64,000 nucleotides of DNA, taken from NCBI GenBank assembly GCA_028455995.1, contig JABELC010000004.1, positions 1,612,001 through 1,676,000 on the forward strand, given 5' to 3'. Numbering within the stretch: position 1 is the stretch's first letter; each line of letters begins with the position of its first letter. This document shows, piece after piece, positions 22,567 through 34,786 of the stretch. The stretch comes from Scleromitrula shiraiana. Its lineage: Eukaryota; Ascomycota; Leotiomycetes; Helotiales; Sclerotiniaceae. Position numbers and translations under genes: made by a program. The notes below the pieces were generated by a model. That model had not been told where the DNA came from. It worked only from the letters and a program-made list of their open reading frames with translations, and searched no databases.

Positions 22567-23436
22567 CTATTCCTCATCGGCATTTCTTGTTTCAACAAAT
22601 GTCAACTCAGCGACTTGTCCTTCCGCCATGTTGAGGTTAACACCATCGATGACAGATGGGCTTGGTTCGCGTTTTTGTACTTCGGAAATATCCTCAACGG
22701 TTCGTGCTGATGAGATGGAGTTTTTCTTGGCGACTATTCAGTTTAAATGATTAGTTTACTTTGTCCATAGAACAGGAAAATATAAAAAAGTATGAAGGAA
22801 ATTAAACTCACTATTTGGTCCACCTCGAATGAACATAGTAGTAACAGTAGTCTTCAACTTAGCATCACCAGCGACACTACGTTTTCCTCCAGCAGCAGCT
22901 GCGGCAGTACCAGTAGATGGCTTTTGGAGAATACCGACGCCGGCAGCTTCGGTACCGAGTTGAATTTCTGGGCCGGACTTGAGGGCTCCGGATGCGTAGC
23001 TCAAGGCTGCGTTCAAGGTTTGGAGGTCACGTTTCTCTTCCTTATCGGTTCTCTCAAGTTTGACAATGCGAGGAGCAATTTCTTTGCCCATCCCTTGGAG
23101 AGAGGCAACTTGAGCTTCTGTTCCTTCTTTTGTTGCTGGAGTAGCTTGTTCTTGAGTTACTGCGGCGGCTGGTTGTGCTGTGGCAGCGGTAGTTGCTGGT
23201 GCTGCTTGGGCTGGTGCGGCTGCTGCTGCGTTACCATTGTTATTTGCTGTGTTGGCTCCAGTAACGGCAGCACCCTCGAGCGCGTTCATTAGGTTTGAAA
23301 CATCTGCCTTTCCTCCGAACGAGATTTCACCATCACCGACTACCAAGGCAGGTGAGTAAGCTCCAAGATTGATGTTCAAAGGGAGTGCCGAAATTTGAGC
23401 AGCGAGAAGGGCCACGAGAATATAATTGCGGAACAT
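22567..23436 (-). CDS. Predicted secreted or cell-wall protein, Ala/Thr/Gln-rich
   Basis: Two exons (22812-23436 and 22567-22733, intron 78 bp) give 263 residues. The ATG at 23436 is preferred because it puts a clean signal peptide at the N-terminus (MFRNYILVALLAAQISALP, cleavage near residue 18-20); the longer frame to 23481 has no ATG. After NINLGAYSPALVVGDGEISFGG comes an Ala/Thr/Gln linker (about 60-110), then a mixed region with KEEKRDL and GGKRSVAG, possible Kex2-type dibasic sites, and a hydrophilic C-terminus supplied by exon 2 that contains VQKREP. The dibasic sites raise the possibility of proteolytic maturation, but this is inference. I do not recognise a family and see no GPI signal. 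Confidence 0.72.
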
Positions 23437-24605
23437 TTCGGGAACTGTATTCGGGGGACTTGCGGTGGCTATGGGAGGCAATCGAATGAATGACTATTGA
23501 ATTATGGAAGGACAAAGATTCAAGCGTCAAGCTTAGAATTAAGAAATAAAAACTGAAGAGAATGAATGGAGCGCTGCTGAGGAATTAAAACTCTTGGGTG
23601 CATGAGGACAAGACTTCTTATATCATTTACACAGGCTGCCAATGACTACCGTGCATTATAGCTCTGGACCAAACCCCATAGTCCCCAAGTAATTTCGACC
23701 AACTGTTTGTGTTTTCCATATGAATAACGGGCGTTCTCTATGTGTTGCTGGGATTGTACGAGAACTGCCAATGTATCGTCAAACGCCAAGTGATACTGAT
23801 AACAGGAAGCCTCGATGCATGGTCAACTTTGCCTACACACAGATTGAGTTGGAATAAAAACCCTGAGACTACTATTTTTGGCTTTAGTGATAAAGTCGCC
23901 GTCGGGGTTTGAACTTTGACTGGGCAAGATTGCTTGTTAAGGTTAGCCGTGACTTTGATACTGCCAATTCTTGGCGGGTTTTAGCGTTGTGAGAGAAATA
24001 TATATCAAGGTCAGAGCGTAACCAAAAAAGCTCGTCAATTTTCACATCTGGATGATATAAAATATAGCTTCCCTCAAAATGTGGCTTCAGTAAAGTCCCC
24101 CTTGCGTTTATGTGTAAGATCTTCATATATTGGGTCAGGTCCCTTGACACGCCGCCTCTTCTCTATTATTCAGTACTCACGTGATATACTCACGTGATAA
24201 TAACAATGGATCTTAGTTAATAAACTATTTTAAAAATATGCTAAGATTTTTTAAAATATTAATATAATAAACTCCATTTCAAAGTAAAAACAAAAATTAA
24301 ATAGCTTTGCAATAAAACCTCTCTTTTTGTACCAACTTGAAAGAGAAGAGGTCAAACGGTTTTGGGACATTGAGGGGCTCTTCTACCCCACCTTCCTAAT
24401 TAGAATAGTTGCATCGGTAGCTTCTACAACAACATGTTTGATATACATAATAAATCTACTCTGGAGAGTTCAACCTGGTTTTATTATATAACAATGGTTG
24501 GGGAAATCACCTTACATTAACATATGACTACTTCCCGCCTAATGTCATTACACGATCGACATAATTTTATCAACACCTTTATAACAGCTCCTTGCTATAA
24601 CATCA
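23437..24605. other. Intergenic downstream of the laccase, AT-rich in part
   Basis: About 1.17 kb. 24215-24300 is strongly AT-rich. A possible laccase relic at 23935-24040 is listed separately. No intact gene is seen. Confidence 0.5.
23935..24040 (-). pseudogene. Possible decayed laccase fragment
   Basis: The minus-strand frame here reads FWLRSDLD followed ten or so residues later by ELAV. The intact laccase 0.6 kb away on the same strand has YWMRSDLD followed by GLAV at similar spacing. The match is short (seven of eight residues similar around RSDLD) and the flanks do not align obviously, so chance similarity is possible. If real, it would be a remnant of a tandem laccase duplicate. Confidence 0.2.
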
Positions 24606-26755
24606 TCACAACCCCGCATCAATCTGATCAACGACATTTGTACCACTGAATTTGGCCCAATCCCGGCAAGTTTGAGCCATTACATATGGAATTTGCCTCT
24701 CTTTCACCAGGTCAGGTCGTTCCAACGTATTGATCAACAGTCCCGCACTTAGATGTCCACCTATATGACAGTGCAAAGGCCACACCCCCGGATTATCTGC
24801 CATGTACTCTATGACGAGATATGAGGGAACATCTGGAGTGCCAGGACCCATAAGAATTGTGTCTCTGCGTTGAGGGTTATTTGGATTGACGATTTCACCA
24901 TCCCATTCACCTGTACCGACAGCAAGAACCCAGAAATCATGTCCATGCAGATGGAAAGGATGGAATATGGGAAACAAATTCTCAATGATTATGCGGATTG
25001 ATGTGTGATTTCCAAAGTTATAGACGTTCCATTGTGGATCTTCGGGATACGATGTGTTGCCGGAATACTCAAAGAGCAAGATGGGCGCACTGGCAGTCAT
25101 GTTAGCACAATATACAATATGAGAAAGAAGTCAAACATCTTGAGTAACATACTTGTAGTCTCCACGATAGCTAGAGTTATTCATAGTGAAGAGCAGAACA
25201 CCAGATGCGTTAGGAGAAGCATTAGTTTGGAGTATCTGGGTAAGCGATGGGGTCTTGGGTGGAGTCAGTGGATAAAAGGGAACGGTGGTGTTTAAAGGGT
25301 CCTTTCATCAATATTAGTAAGTGTTCTCATAGGGAGATATGATTCACTCACATTGAGACAATCATTACTGTCCCATGAGTAAGCAGTAGTAGTTGGCTGC
25401 GATGATTTGTCTGCATTCGGGTAGTGAATTACAGCAAGTCCGTGCGAATTTGTGGTCGCTAACTGCATACAGGCAACATCTAGGTCAGATCTCATCCAAT
25501 ATGACTTATTGGTCTTGCCATTAGCCTTGATTAGCACATCTACGCGTTGTCCTAGCCCAACTGTAACAACGTTTGTGGTGTATGCCTGTACCGGCACATA
25601 ATCCTGCGCAATCACAGTCATCGAATGACCATCGATGGAAAACTTCTGAGTTCCTGAACTCCCAGTGTTTATTAGTCGCATACGGTGGACTTTTCCCGTT
25701 TGGAAGGCGAACTTTGCAAGTGGCGCACCGGGAGTACAACTCGATCCACTCGTAACTAAGCTACAATTAGAAGTCCCCTTTCCATTGATGAGATTGTTAT
25801 TGACTGTTGGAAACACCGGGGGTACTAGAAACCCTTGCTCAAGTACATGGAAATAGGAGTCATAGATGTAGTCAGTCTGTCTAGGTATTAGTAATGCTAT
25901 AATATATGGATTCTATCAAAGACTGACAAGCATCACAGGGCCAATATCGACATCGTAAGGCAGTTGCGATGGACTTTGAATTTGTTAATATAGATCTTCC
26001 CAGATTTTCATTTGATGAGAAATCAGTATCAGGAGCTGACATACCCATAGATTATCATAGGGCCGAAAAGTCCGTCAGAATACTGTCCACTCACGTGAGA
26101 GTGATACCACCCACTTCCAAAACTTTCAGCCTTGAAACGGTACGTGAATGTTGAACCTGGAGCAATTGGGCATTGTGTTACTGCTGGTACACCGTCATAC
26201 CAAGGATTCTCCTTTTGCGGTTGGCCATGCCAATGTATTGTGACCCCTTCCGGTACGCTCTGGATGTTATTGGTGACCTCTACCTCGATAGTATCTCCCC
26301 AGTTGGCTTCGACCAAGGGGCCCGGAAACTGGTCGTTGACGAGAATAACACTTTTTTCGACGCCATCAGGTGCCTTAATAGCTCGAGAAACCGTCCATTT
26401 AAAGCGTCTAACGACACCAGTACTTGGTGGGTCCCCTCCAGGTTTTGTCGTTCCCCATGGGCAATTATGTGGTAGAGGCTAATAGGTTATCAGTCATTTG
26501 CAAGTAAAGATGTAGGAGCAAATTGATGGAGAAAGTTTTTCGCATACATTATCTGTCAAGAACTGTGGAAGTGTGGTAGCATTCAGCAGTCCATATGTCG
26601 ATACCCCTAGCTCGATAATCAGTTGAGAAGGAAAGACTCGGTCTTAACCAACTGATTTACGATTGCTCACCATTAGTTCGATATTGTGAAAGAGAAGTTG
26701 CTATAGAAAACCAGCAGAATATCAGCAAAAAACAAAACACCAGTGGCCACGACAT
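24606..26755 (-). CDS. Laccase-type multicopper oxidase, secreted
   Basis: Seven exons (26671-26755, 26548-26606, 26045-26478, 25928-25973, 25352-25876, 25153-25301, 24606-25089) splice in frame to 593 residues. Introns are 50-71 bp. A signal peptide is present (MSWPLVFCFLLIFCWFSIA). All four copper-ligand blocks are complete: HWHG (about 129), WYHSH, HPFHLHGH, and HCHIGGH with an axial-position Leu further on, giving ten His and one Cys. The enzyme oxidises phenols and related donors in four one-electron steps while reducing O2 to water. The protein ends in DAGL, like the C-terminal plug (DSGL-type) of ascomycete laccases. No TM anchor, so it is not a Fet3 ferroxidase. It lies next to the prenyltransferase block, but a functional link is unproven. 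Confidence 0.92.
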
Positions 26756-28727
26756 TGTGCTAAAAACAATAAAGGGATAGTTTTGGAGTGATGCTAAGAT
26801 CAAAACTTCTACTCAGAGTAAGGAATTTTGAGTAGAATATATACTTTTTCGGAAAAGCATGAGAATTGGATTTTCAACTCCGAATGCCAATTGAGAGAAC
26901 ATCTAAGACAGCGGAAGCACAAATTCTTTGGATTCGTGGCTATGTCACTTTCAAATCTCAAATTTTGTCCTTCAATTTCGAAATACTCGGTACTATTAGC
27001 ATAAGCTAAGGAATGACTTATCCCCGTATGTCCCTAAAAGCTCACTTTAGGCCCATTGTTTAATCTAACATCCGCAAATAAATGGCGTAGTGCATAATAT
27101 ACGGGATTCTAACTTCGCTGACATCAGCCCTACAGTAAGTAGCTTATGATATGCTTAATTTCAACTTTGCTGACACTAACTAATCTTTCAAACCCACAAT
27201 ATGAAAGCTGCCAGTTTTCCTTCATTCAAGTAACACTGCAAGACTTTGTTGGTGTAGTGATGTGGTATGACACATACATATAAAATTGGAAGTTAGACGA
27301 ATAGAAATCATGCAATTATTTACAAATCGGGATGATTTTTCAACTAAACGAATGCAACCACTGGCAACCAAAAAGAAACAGTTGGTCAATACCTGCCAGA
27401 AAGGATGAGGTCTCCCGATAATTCAAAAGGTCGTTGACTTCTGTCACTTGATAGAGTGATTCGTATAAACCCTTACTACATGTACACAGTGATATTTCAT
27501 TCCATATGACTGACCCGACTAAGAATCCACTTCTTAGTAAAACAACTTCTGTCTACTATATCTTCACGTAGTTAACTACTTTGTTGTTCAGCAGAGTCAT
27601 GCACACATTATTGTGGCAAGAAAGAAGAACTACTTGTTTCTAGGTGATAGCATGAGGTTGTCAAGGGAGTGGAAAGGAAGGAAAGGTAGTATCTCAATAA
27701 TGTTAGGACGACTTTTAAACCAACATTCCGTATAAGGAATGAGATGCATTGTATGTAACAAATCTCAAACCAACCCCGACTCGAGGGAGAGTGGTAGAAT
27801 CACTACACCACTATACTAGGAGTTAAAATTCAAATATTATTCTAATTAGTTTCCTCAAAAGTCTGTTGTTAAATGATTTCGGTACATTTGATGATCTGGA
27901 GTCCGATTTTTCTCGTAGGCCGCCGGGACTAGGTATTCCAACACACCACTCGTCAAGAGGCAGAAGAAATATGCAACAGATCAACTGTATCTCATTCAAA
28001 GATAGTCACAATATTTGTTACCTTCAATATTTCTTCAGTAATTTGACTGTGCCTCATGCACGAATAATCGCAACTTCTGGACCGTAGTTGCTGTAGGGGT
28101 GCTATATGCAAACAATCCTTCAGTAATTGGTTTGGTATCTATGTATAGCTACATATTAGGTATTGAATATTCTGATTTAATCTGTCATAAGATCATAATC
28201 TGCTTGTTCCTGATATTCTGCTTTCGCTCATTCGTTACCGAAAACTCGGAACTCGTATGACGGTACGCGAGCCTACATATTACAACATGAGGGATGTTAC
28301 ATTGAAGCTTCAAGCGGTTTCCGCGACAAGCATCCGATAAATCAGTTTTTGGGTAAAATCTGCGAATTCTGCAATGTGGTAGACGCTATCCAATGAGAAC
28401 ATGAAAATGTCTGAACTATTTTTAATCTATTCACCCAATACCGATAATGGTGGTAGCGGCTGAGTGAGCATATTATGAATACGGAGTGAACTTCCTGCTG
28501 TGTAGGTATAAGTAGCTGGAGGTAGTATTATAGGATTACAGCTGCAGAAGGCAGAGTGCATAAGACAGCTACCAACAAATGTGACATCTCCATGGATTCC
28601 TTGATACTTTTTAATCATCGCATCGAACACCAACATCATCCGATTATAAAGTAACATCACCACACCCTCAAAGTTTGTAAATTTCCAGAATCGCGGGGAT
28701 GATACTGCATTCTCTTCAATCCACATC
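26756..28727. other. Intergenic upstream of the laccase, 2 kb
   Basis: Contains the laccase promoter at its left end and the 3' flank of the next gene at its right. Short open frames (27866-28087 plus; 28427-28801 minus, which is antisense/out of frame to the rhodopsin-like gene end) have no features. No repeat or mobile element is recognised. Confidence 0.45.
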
Positions 28728-30059
28728 CTACACAATCGAAGACGAACTTGCATTTTGAGTATCGACCTCCACGGAATGTTTAACAAGAATGTTTCTGTCA
28801 TCAGAGCGATCTGTCAAATTTATCCATGGATTGCTTGTCCTAGTAACGCTAACAGCTCTTGGACCCCAGAATGATCCTTCATTATTCACTGAGGCCTTGG
28901 TAGATGATCCATATTTGGGTCTAGAATTTGATCCTGGCGGGCCTATTGCTCTTTTGTTTACTAGGCGTTCATACAATGGTCGAAGTGTTGGGAGACAACC
29001 ACAAATGAAAATAAGATGCATTTCGACTCTGGTTAGATGTAATCAGCAGCTGGTTGGCACAAGATGAGAGCAGATACCCACGTTGCCCAAACAAAGATTT
29101 CGAAAGTTGCCCCTAGGATGAGTTAACAGAGAGCTAATATAATTATCCATGAGTACACACATACATGTTGGATCCGTTTGATTTGCAAACTCCTTCAAGT
29201 GTTTAGTTTTGATGACCGCACCAATGCCCGCCCTAATCAAAGGTTAGAGCGCATATCTGAATAACAAAGAAGCTTGCAGTAACTTACACAAAACCCATGC
29301 CGAGCAATACAGCAAGTGCTATCTTTTGTTTACTCGTAATCTTGAGTTGATTGACCAACGATATAGGTAGTAGAGCAAATGAAAAGTCTATAAACGCCCC
29401 AAAGGCTATTCAAGATTAGTGAATTTCATACGAAGTGTCGATGAGAGAACTTTACCACCACATGCCACTGCAATATCGGGATATATTTTACGGTTCCAAC
29501 ATTTCATGTCTGGCGTAGGATTCCACAATGCGGAAGTTGGCGTACATTGTGTGTATGTGAAGATAAGAATCAATGTACTCAACAGCGCGTAGAGAACCAT
29601 ATTGATAATAAGAAACCATTTCCGGTAAACATCATATGGTCCAAGAATTCTCTTGATCAAAAACCCAACACTCAACTTGCCAAGAGCTTGACCCACGATA
29701 CCAAAGGCTTGAGATACGAAGTTTAACTTCACTACTTCAATGACTTGAGTAGGAGCAAGATAGAAAATATGGCGGCTGCCTCCTTTAACGCAATAGATTG
29801 TGGTGACGATGATAGCTCCAATGAATACCATCTATAATTGCAAAATATCAGTACTTTTGAGGTGATGAGGCTATAAGTATGCTCTGACACTCACCATAGT
29901 CCCACACATCAGAAAATCATCGATTCCAAGGCTCTTCATCTTGGTTCTAATCCATATGCGCGAGGCAAGAATTGGCAGGGTGCAAATTAGAGGTGTATAC
30001 ATGATTGCATACAAAGCATTTGCTCGGTTGCCATTGTTGGGTAATTCAGCATGATCCAT
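28728..30059 (-). CDS. Fung_rhodopsin (PTH11-like) integral membrane protein, second copy
   Basis: Six exons (29895-30059, 29456-29831, 29288-29405, 29165-29232, 29082-29112, 28728-29028) give 352 residues; introns are 50-63 bp and exon 5 is only 31 nt. The ATG at 30059 begins a protein with family hallmarks: ILASRIWIRTKMKSLGIDDFLM in the first loop, GQALGKLSVGFLIKRIL, TQCTPTSALWNP, MGFVAGIGAVIKTKHLKEF, and the ending WATVEMHLIFICGCLPTLRPLY. The cytosolic tail is Ser-rich. It shares the family with the protein at 14916-16291 but differs in intron positions and sequence, so they are not recent duplicates. It is divergently transcribed from the UbiA prenyltransferase across 1.06 kb. Membrane proteins of this family occur in many secondary-metabolite clusters without a known role. 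Confidence 0.85.
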
Positions 30060-31119
30060 TTTTTTCCTTGGAGCTGAATTCAAGTTACCATACCAAGTTC
30101 TGAAGCATAAATTGGTGTAGACTGTAGTAAACAGAGATTGACTTATTATAATAGTGAGGATCAAACAAGTTATTAACAAGCTTTGGTCGGTTTGCTAACA
30201 CTTCTAGAGAGTTGAACCCTTTCGCCATAGCATTTGATGTTGCATACATTCCTTCCAACCTGTTGCAATTGGAGATGGAACAAGATAGTTGAACTTCTGC
30301 ATCACGCTATGCAATGTAGCGGCGGTGATTCATCTTGAAGAACATGACAGGGTTGTAACTTCGGACCTGATCCAAAAAGAGCAACCACAAATCCCACCCC
30401 TCAGACTCTTTATTTAGATAGTGAAATGGCAACCTATCCAGCAATAGGAGAATGCCATCTCGTATGTAGAACTAGGTAAAATAAATAAAGTGGATAATAT
30501 CCAGTTACAGAATCATTATATGGCACACTTTTGAACCATTTTAGGCAGGAGAATAACAGAAGGCAACGCCTATGATAGTTTTGTTTAAAAATTTGCCAAT
30601 ATTTTCTCCAGTCCTACCTAAGATCCGTGTATGAAGGCTTCTCGAACCAACAGGTTCGTTTGGGGTGGTAATAAGATCCTCCTAAGTCACAATCAAGCAA
30701 TCACCTGGGCACAACTCCTCCGACTGCGAGTTATTGATATATTGCAATCACAGAATTATACACAACCCAATTGGTTGAGCTGCTATGGATATAAAAGTCA
30801 ATCATATGTTCCATTACCTAAGACTCGTATTCTTGTCTCTGCCATATCGGTAGCTCTCTTGATTGAAGAAACTTTGCTGAACATATTTTTCCCCGATTGC
30901 CAAGATGGAATTATGCCCTGTCAAGCCATTGATCATCAAGTGTCTCCTATAGCCTAGAGTCAAGCATATAAGAAACGGAGGTATCTTCCTGAACTAATCT
31001 CTGAAATAAATAGACTTGGATAAAGCTTTGCAAACAGCGATACACTCATATCACTCCATACCAGCGCAACAGTCTGTTATAGGGCATTTCCATCATAATA
31101 ACAATCACAATAACCAGCT
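30060..31119. other. Divergent intergenic region between the rhodopsin-like gene and UbiA
   Basis: 1.06 kb serving two divergent promoters. An ATG-started 108-codon frame at 30631-30957 lies just upstream of UbiA but has no recognisable feature. No shared operator could be identified by eye. Confidence 0.4.
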
Positions 31120-32091
31120 ATGATTGAAGAAAAGACTTCAGCCATCCACTCTAGTTTGGTACCTTATGCACAACTCATACGACTTTACAAGCCCATTGGT
31201 GTTGTAATCATTCATTTTCCCTACATCGTCGGTTCGGTTTTTACTCTATGCATATCGGAGGCCAGAATGCCGTTACAAGAAGTGATAGAAACAAACATCT
31301 TTCTATTATGTGGCACATTCTTCCTTCGTTCATGGGCATGCGCATGGAATGATATTGTTGATCGAAACCTTGATAAACTGGTGAAGAGATGTAGGCATAG
31401 ACCCATGGCTAGCGGCAAACTCACTGTGAGGAACGCTTGCTTGTTTACGGGACTTCTCTGGCTTGTCTGGTTGATATTGATGGGAAGCTTCATTCCATCA
31501 TTTTTAACGTACGGAATACCATTGACTGTTCTTTCTGGAGTCTATCCCTTCACCAAAAGATTCACAGCATATACTCCAGTCTTTTTAGGCGCTACATTCG
31601 CATGGGGAGTATTTGTGGGGTTCGCAGCAACGGGTCTTGATCCTATTCAGTTGTTAAGTTCTGGCCAACAATACGAAGCAGCGATGATTGGTATGCTGTT
31701 ACTCTTTCTTTACTACACAGTATGGACTATCATCTTCGAGACCATATATGCTTTCCAAGACCTTCCAGATGACACAAAAGCCGGAATAAATTCAATGGCG
31801 GTCCGACATCAATCCCATATTCGGGAGTTGTTAGGAGTTCTTGGTTTGGTCCAGGTCGCAATCCTCATTGGTCTCGGAAACACGTTGAAGGCTGGCAGTT
31901 GGTATTATTATTTTGGTCCTCCAATGTTCAATTTTGCCATGCTATTCAAAATGATTGCGGGGATTGATTTTGGGAACTCAGAACAATGCGGATGGTGGTT
32001 TGGTAATGGTCCACTTATGGCAGGTATCGTAATGACTGGGAGCTTGTCCATCGAATACTTAAAACGATTTGGTATCGCCCCTCATCTATAA
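31120..32091 (+). CDS. UbiA-family aromatic prenyltransferase, meroterpenoid type
   Basis: A single exon of 323 residues with eight to nine hydrophobic segments. Both prenyl-diphosphate/Mg sites are intact: NDIVDRNLD (residues 77-85) and YAFQDLPDDTKAG (Asp214, 217, 218). The YPFTKRFTAYTPVFLG and FAWGVFVG segments resemble fungal meroterpenoid prenyltransferases (Trt2/AusN/AdrG group) more than mitochondrial Coq2, and no mitochondrial targeting sequence is evident. The reaction would transfer a prenyl chain (often farnesyl or geranylgeranyl) to an aromatic acid or phenol in an internal membrane. It converges with the FAD monooxygenase gene (87 bp between stops) and neighbours a methyltransferase, which together suggest a small tailoring pathway. 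Confidence 0.9.
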   Translation: MIEEKTSAIHSSLVPYAQLIRLYKPIGVVIIHFPYIVGSVFTLCISEARMPLQEVIETNIFLLCGTFFLRSWACAWNDIVDRNLDKLVKRCRHRPMASGKLTVRNACLFTGLLWLVWLILMGSFIPSFLTYGIPLTVLSGVYPFTKRFTAYTPVFLGATFAWGVFVGFAATGLDPIQLLSSGQQYEAAMIGMLLLFLYYTVWTIIFETIYAFQDLPDDTKAGINSMAVRHQSHIRELLGVLGLVQVAILIGLGNTLKAGSWYYYFGPPMFNFAMLFKMIAGIDFGNSEQCGWWFGNGPLMAGIVMTGSLSIEYLKRFGIAPHL

Positions 32092-32178
32092 GATACCGAT
32101 GTCGAACATAAGCTGACACAACACAGCAGAAGCACTATAAATTTCAAGAGCTATTTCCATTGATCCCGATTGAATTTA

Positions 32179-33759
32179 TTACAGTCTCCCTTTATATGAG
32201 AATGGTTTACTTCGAATCCCAATCTTTCGATTGGCATGGTCGCACCACATTTCTTCCGCAGCTTCCACGGCATTATATCCATATAACCAATTTCGCAGAA
32301 AGGGATCCTCAAGGAAATTTGGTGAGCCATCATAAGATGGTTCGTGCAGCAACAGCCTGTCTCTTTCCTCTTGTTCCGGGCCATCCTCCATAGCATATAT
32401 GTTGCGCAGATTTCTGCTACGATTTCGGCAAAGCAATGCTCTTGGTCGTCGAAGGGCGTCATAGATTGTGAGCAGTTCTGGGATTTCAGCCTTATTTACC
32501 ATTTTTGAGAACAGGACCCCAAGAACTGCAGCATCTTCAAAGGCCATTGCTGCACCTTGTGCTCTATGATAAATAGTCGGTAGTTAGTCTTGTTTCAAAC
32601 AAATTATAATTTAAGTTTTCTTACAGATATGGAGGTGATCCATGCGCAGAGTCCCCAATGAGAGCAAAATGTCCAGAAGGATGTAACCAAGAATTGCATT
32701 CTCGAGAATACATCATTGTTCGTTTCATCCACTAGAACAAAACAAGGTCAGTAAGCAAAAATCATGAGAGTTCATACATTTTTTGTACTGACCACTGTTG
32801 GCACACTCAACAATTGATGAAACTGTGGACTCCAATTTTTAAATGCTTGATGTACAACTTCTGGTTCAACAGATACAGGTCCAATTGACAACATAGCATC
32901 AGGTCCATGTTGGTGGGTTAATACGATATTGAGCAAATTCCCTTTCTTGATAGGATAAGTTACCGTATGACCTTCAGGACCAATCCACATATTGATGCTA
33001 TGGTCTTCAACCAGCCCAACAAGATTTGGATGCTTAGCCACATCTTCAACTTTTACCGTTGCCCGGTAAATATCAAAGCCGCTGTCATCTAGAGGATCAC
33101 TCATGCCAAGTAAAGATTCACGACAAAAAGACTTTTCTCCATCTGCGCCGAATATAGCATCAAAACTTTGTGTGCTCCCATCTCCAAGCTCGAGCTCCGA
33201 GGTCTCAAAATGGATTTTTTGTATTACAGAACCAAACTTCACTACTGCTCCGAGTTTTGTTGCCTCGAGGAAAAGTAGATTCTGTAGTTCAGCCCGATGG
33301 GTAATGAAATAGGGCGTTTTGTAAATCTCCCTAAACTTAGGACTGAGGATTGTACTAGAGAGAATTTCGAATTTATACGAGAACATCCTGGCAACCTTTG
33401 GTTCAATAGATACTGCTTCCAATTCGGGGAGGATTCCCCATTCCTTGAACAGTACGGTTGCATTAGTTGCAATATTAATCCCTAGATAACAGAATTGTTA
33501 GGTACACGATGCTAAGACAACATTTGTACCAACCCACCTGCCCCAATCTACTGATAATGTTAGTGACGAAAATGAATTGATCTCATACCAGAGAACGCAC
33601 CTCTTTTAGTTCTGGGGAAATTTCGAATACTGTGACTTTGTGGCCCGCCCTCTGAAGGCTGATTGACGTTGCAAGACCAGCCAGGCCTGCTCCAATGATA
33701 GCGATTTCACAAGAAGGTCTAATGGTATGCTCCGTACTTGCAAAACCAGTGGAATCCAT
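32179..33759 (-). CDS. FAD-dependent monooxygenase, salicylate-hydroxylase-like
   Basis: Five exons (33601-33759, 33538-33547, 32793-33481, 32625-32731, 32179-32563) give 449 residues. Exon 2 is a 10-nt microexon that supplies the IGAG of the conserved E-(V/I)-GAG segment; without it the frame breaks. The N-terminal GAGLAG (23-28) is the FAD dinucleotide motif, and GDSAHGSPPYLAQGAAMAFED (from about 312) contains the second FAD-ribityl motif and the helix after it. The family hydroxylates phenols and aromatic acids with NAD(P)H and O2; some members hydroxylate with decarboxylation, and relatives of this group (Coq6-like) act in ubiquinone synthesis. The neighbouring prenyltransferase suggests a prenylated aromatic substrate, which is inference. 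Confidence 0.9.
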
Positions 33760-34786
33760 TTCTCGAGTAATGATTGAATTGATGTGAAAGAATCTTGAGA
33801 TACTGCAAGTACGTAATTGTAAGATAGAACTGTGTTGATGGGATGCCCTTGAAGAGGTATTTCTCTTGATATATATACAATCTCTAGACAGAATAGGAAA
33901 CTCAGCTGCATCTGCAAATGGCTGGTTAGACGGAGCCTTGCATCAATATTGGTAAGTCCCGAGCTGTGACTGACCTTTGGAGAATCAGGTCTGCAGCGAA
34001 TGCTTATGCATTGCATAGGTATCCCTTGAAGTATTTGTAAATCGGTATCAGCACATCAACAAAAACACCCTCAGGTGTATATAGGCACTAGCCAATCGCG
34101 AGAATTATTCCAAGTACTCATATTACGCTTTGAAAATCAAAAAACCAATTTTTTTTACAACGGCATATCTAATTTCCAAGGTCCGTAAAGTTCATCTGCA
34201 GAATGTTCAAATTTAATGCTTTTGATATCAACATAGCTCCGTATTGAACAGATTTCTGAAGAAAATTGCTCTCCACATGACATTTCTGTGTTGATAGATA
34301 GAAGGATCTTCGATCTCCTCTTTTCCTCCCGCCCCCCTTCCCCTCCCTCCCCCCAAAACCAAGGATCAATATGCCATAGTCTCCTTCTTTTTCTACCCAA
34401 GTAAGTTCGGTTGCATTCTTGGCAATAGTGTACAACCCATACGGTTCTATAAAATAGAGAAAATTGGATATGCATGCTGCGTCGTGCCTGTTATTGAACG
34501 TTTTGTATTAGATAGTTATGTACTGATCTAGGTAGATATGCCTGTGGGCCACACATATACTCGAGTATAGATAGTATTATTGCACACTGTTACCTCGTGA
34601 AGGCTAGCGCAGGCTTTCTAGTTGTAATGAAGTGGAGGGTTCTTCACCGCCTTTATGGAATTGCCATTTTCCACTTTTGGCACTTTCCTGCCGCCCTACT
34701 AGCCAAATACCAAAAGCATGATAGCAAACAGAAACCCATTGAAAACAAACAAGCTGTTTCACTAATCCAGCAAACAAGTGAAGTCC
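33760..34786. other. Intergenic between the FAD monooxygenase and methyltransferase genes
   Basis: About 1 kb. Two overlapping minus-strand frames at 34155-34475 cross a purine-rich tract (coding strand; GGGGGAGGGAGGGG-type at about 34322-34354) and are not convincing. No other gene is seen. Confidence 0.45.

Noticed and set aside
22792..23292. Plus-strand 166-codon Cys/Ser-rich frame
   Set aside because: It is antisense to the secreted-protein exon; the Cys/Ser richness comes from reading Ala/Gln codons in reverse.
30631..30957. 108-codon ATG-started frame upstream of the UbiA gene
   Set aside because: Composition looks like intergenic DNA, no domain or targeting signal, and it occupies the probable UbiA promoter.
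33606..34016. Minus-strand 136-codon frame at the FAD monooxygenase 5' end
   Set aside because: It is out of frame with the GAGLAG-containing exon, which has the clear family match.
34155..34475. Two overlapping minus-strand frames near the FAD monooxygenase
   Set aside because: They cross a purine-rich tract and compete with each other; no motif in either.
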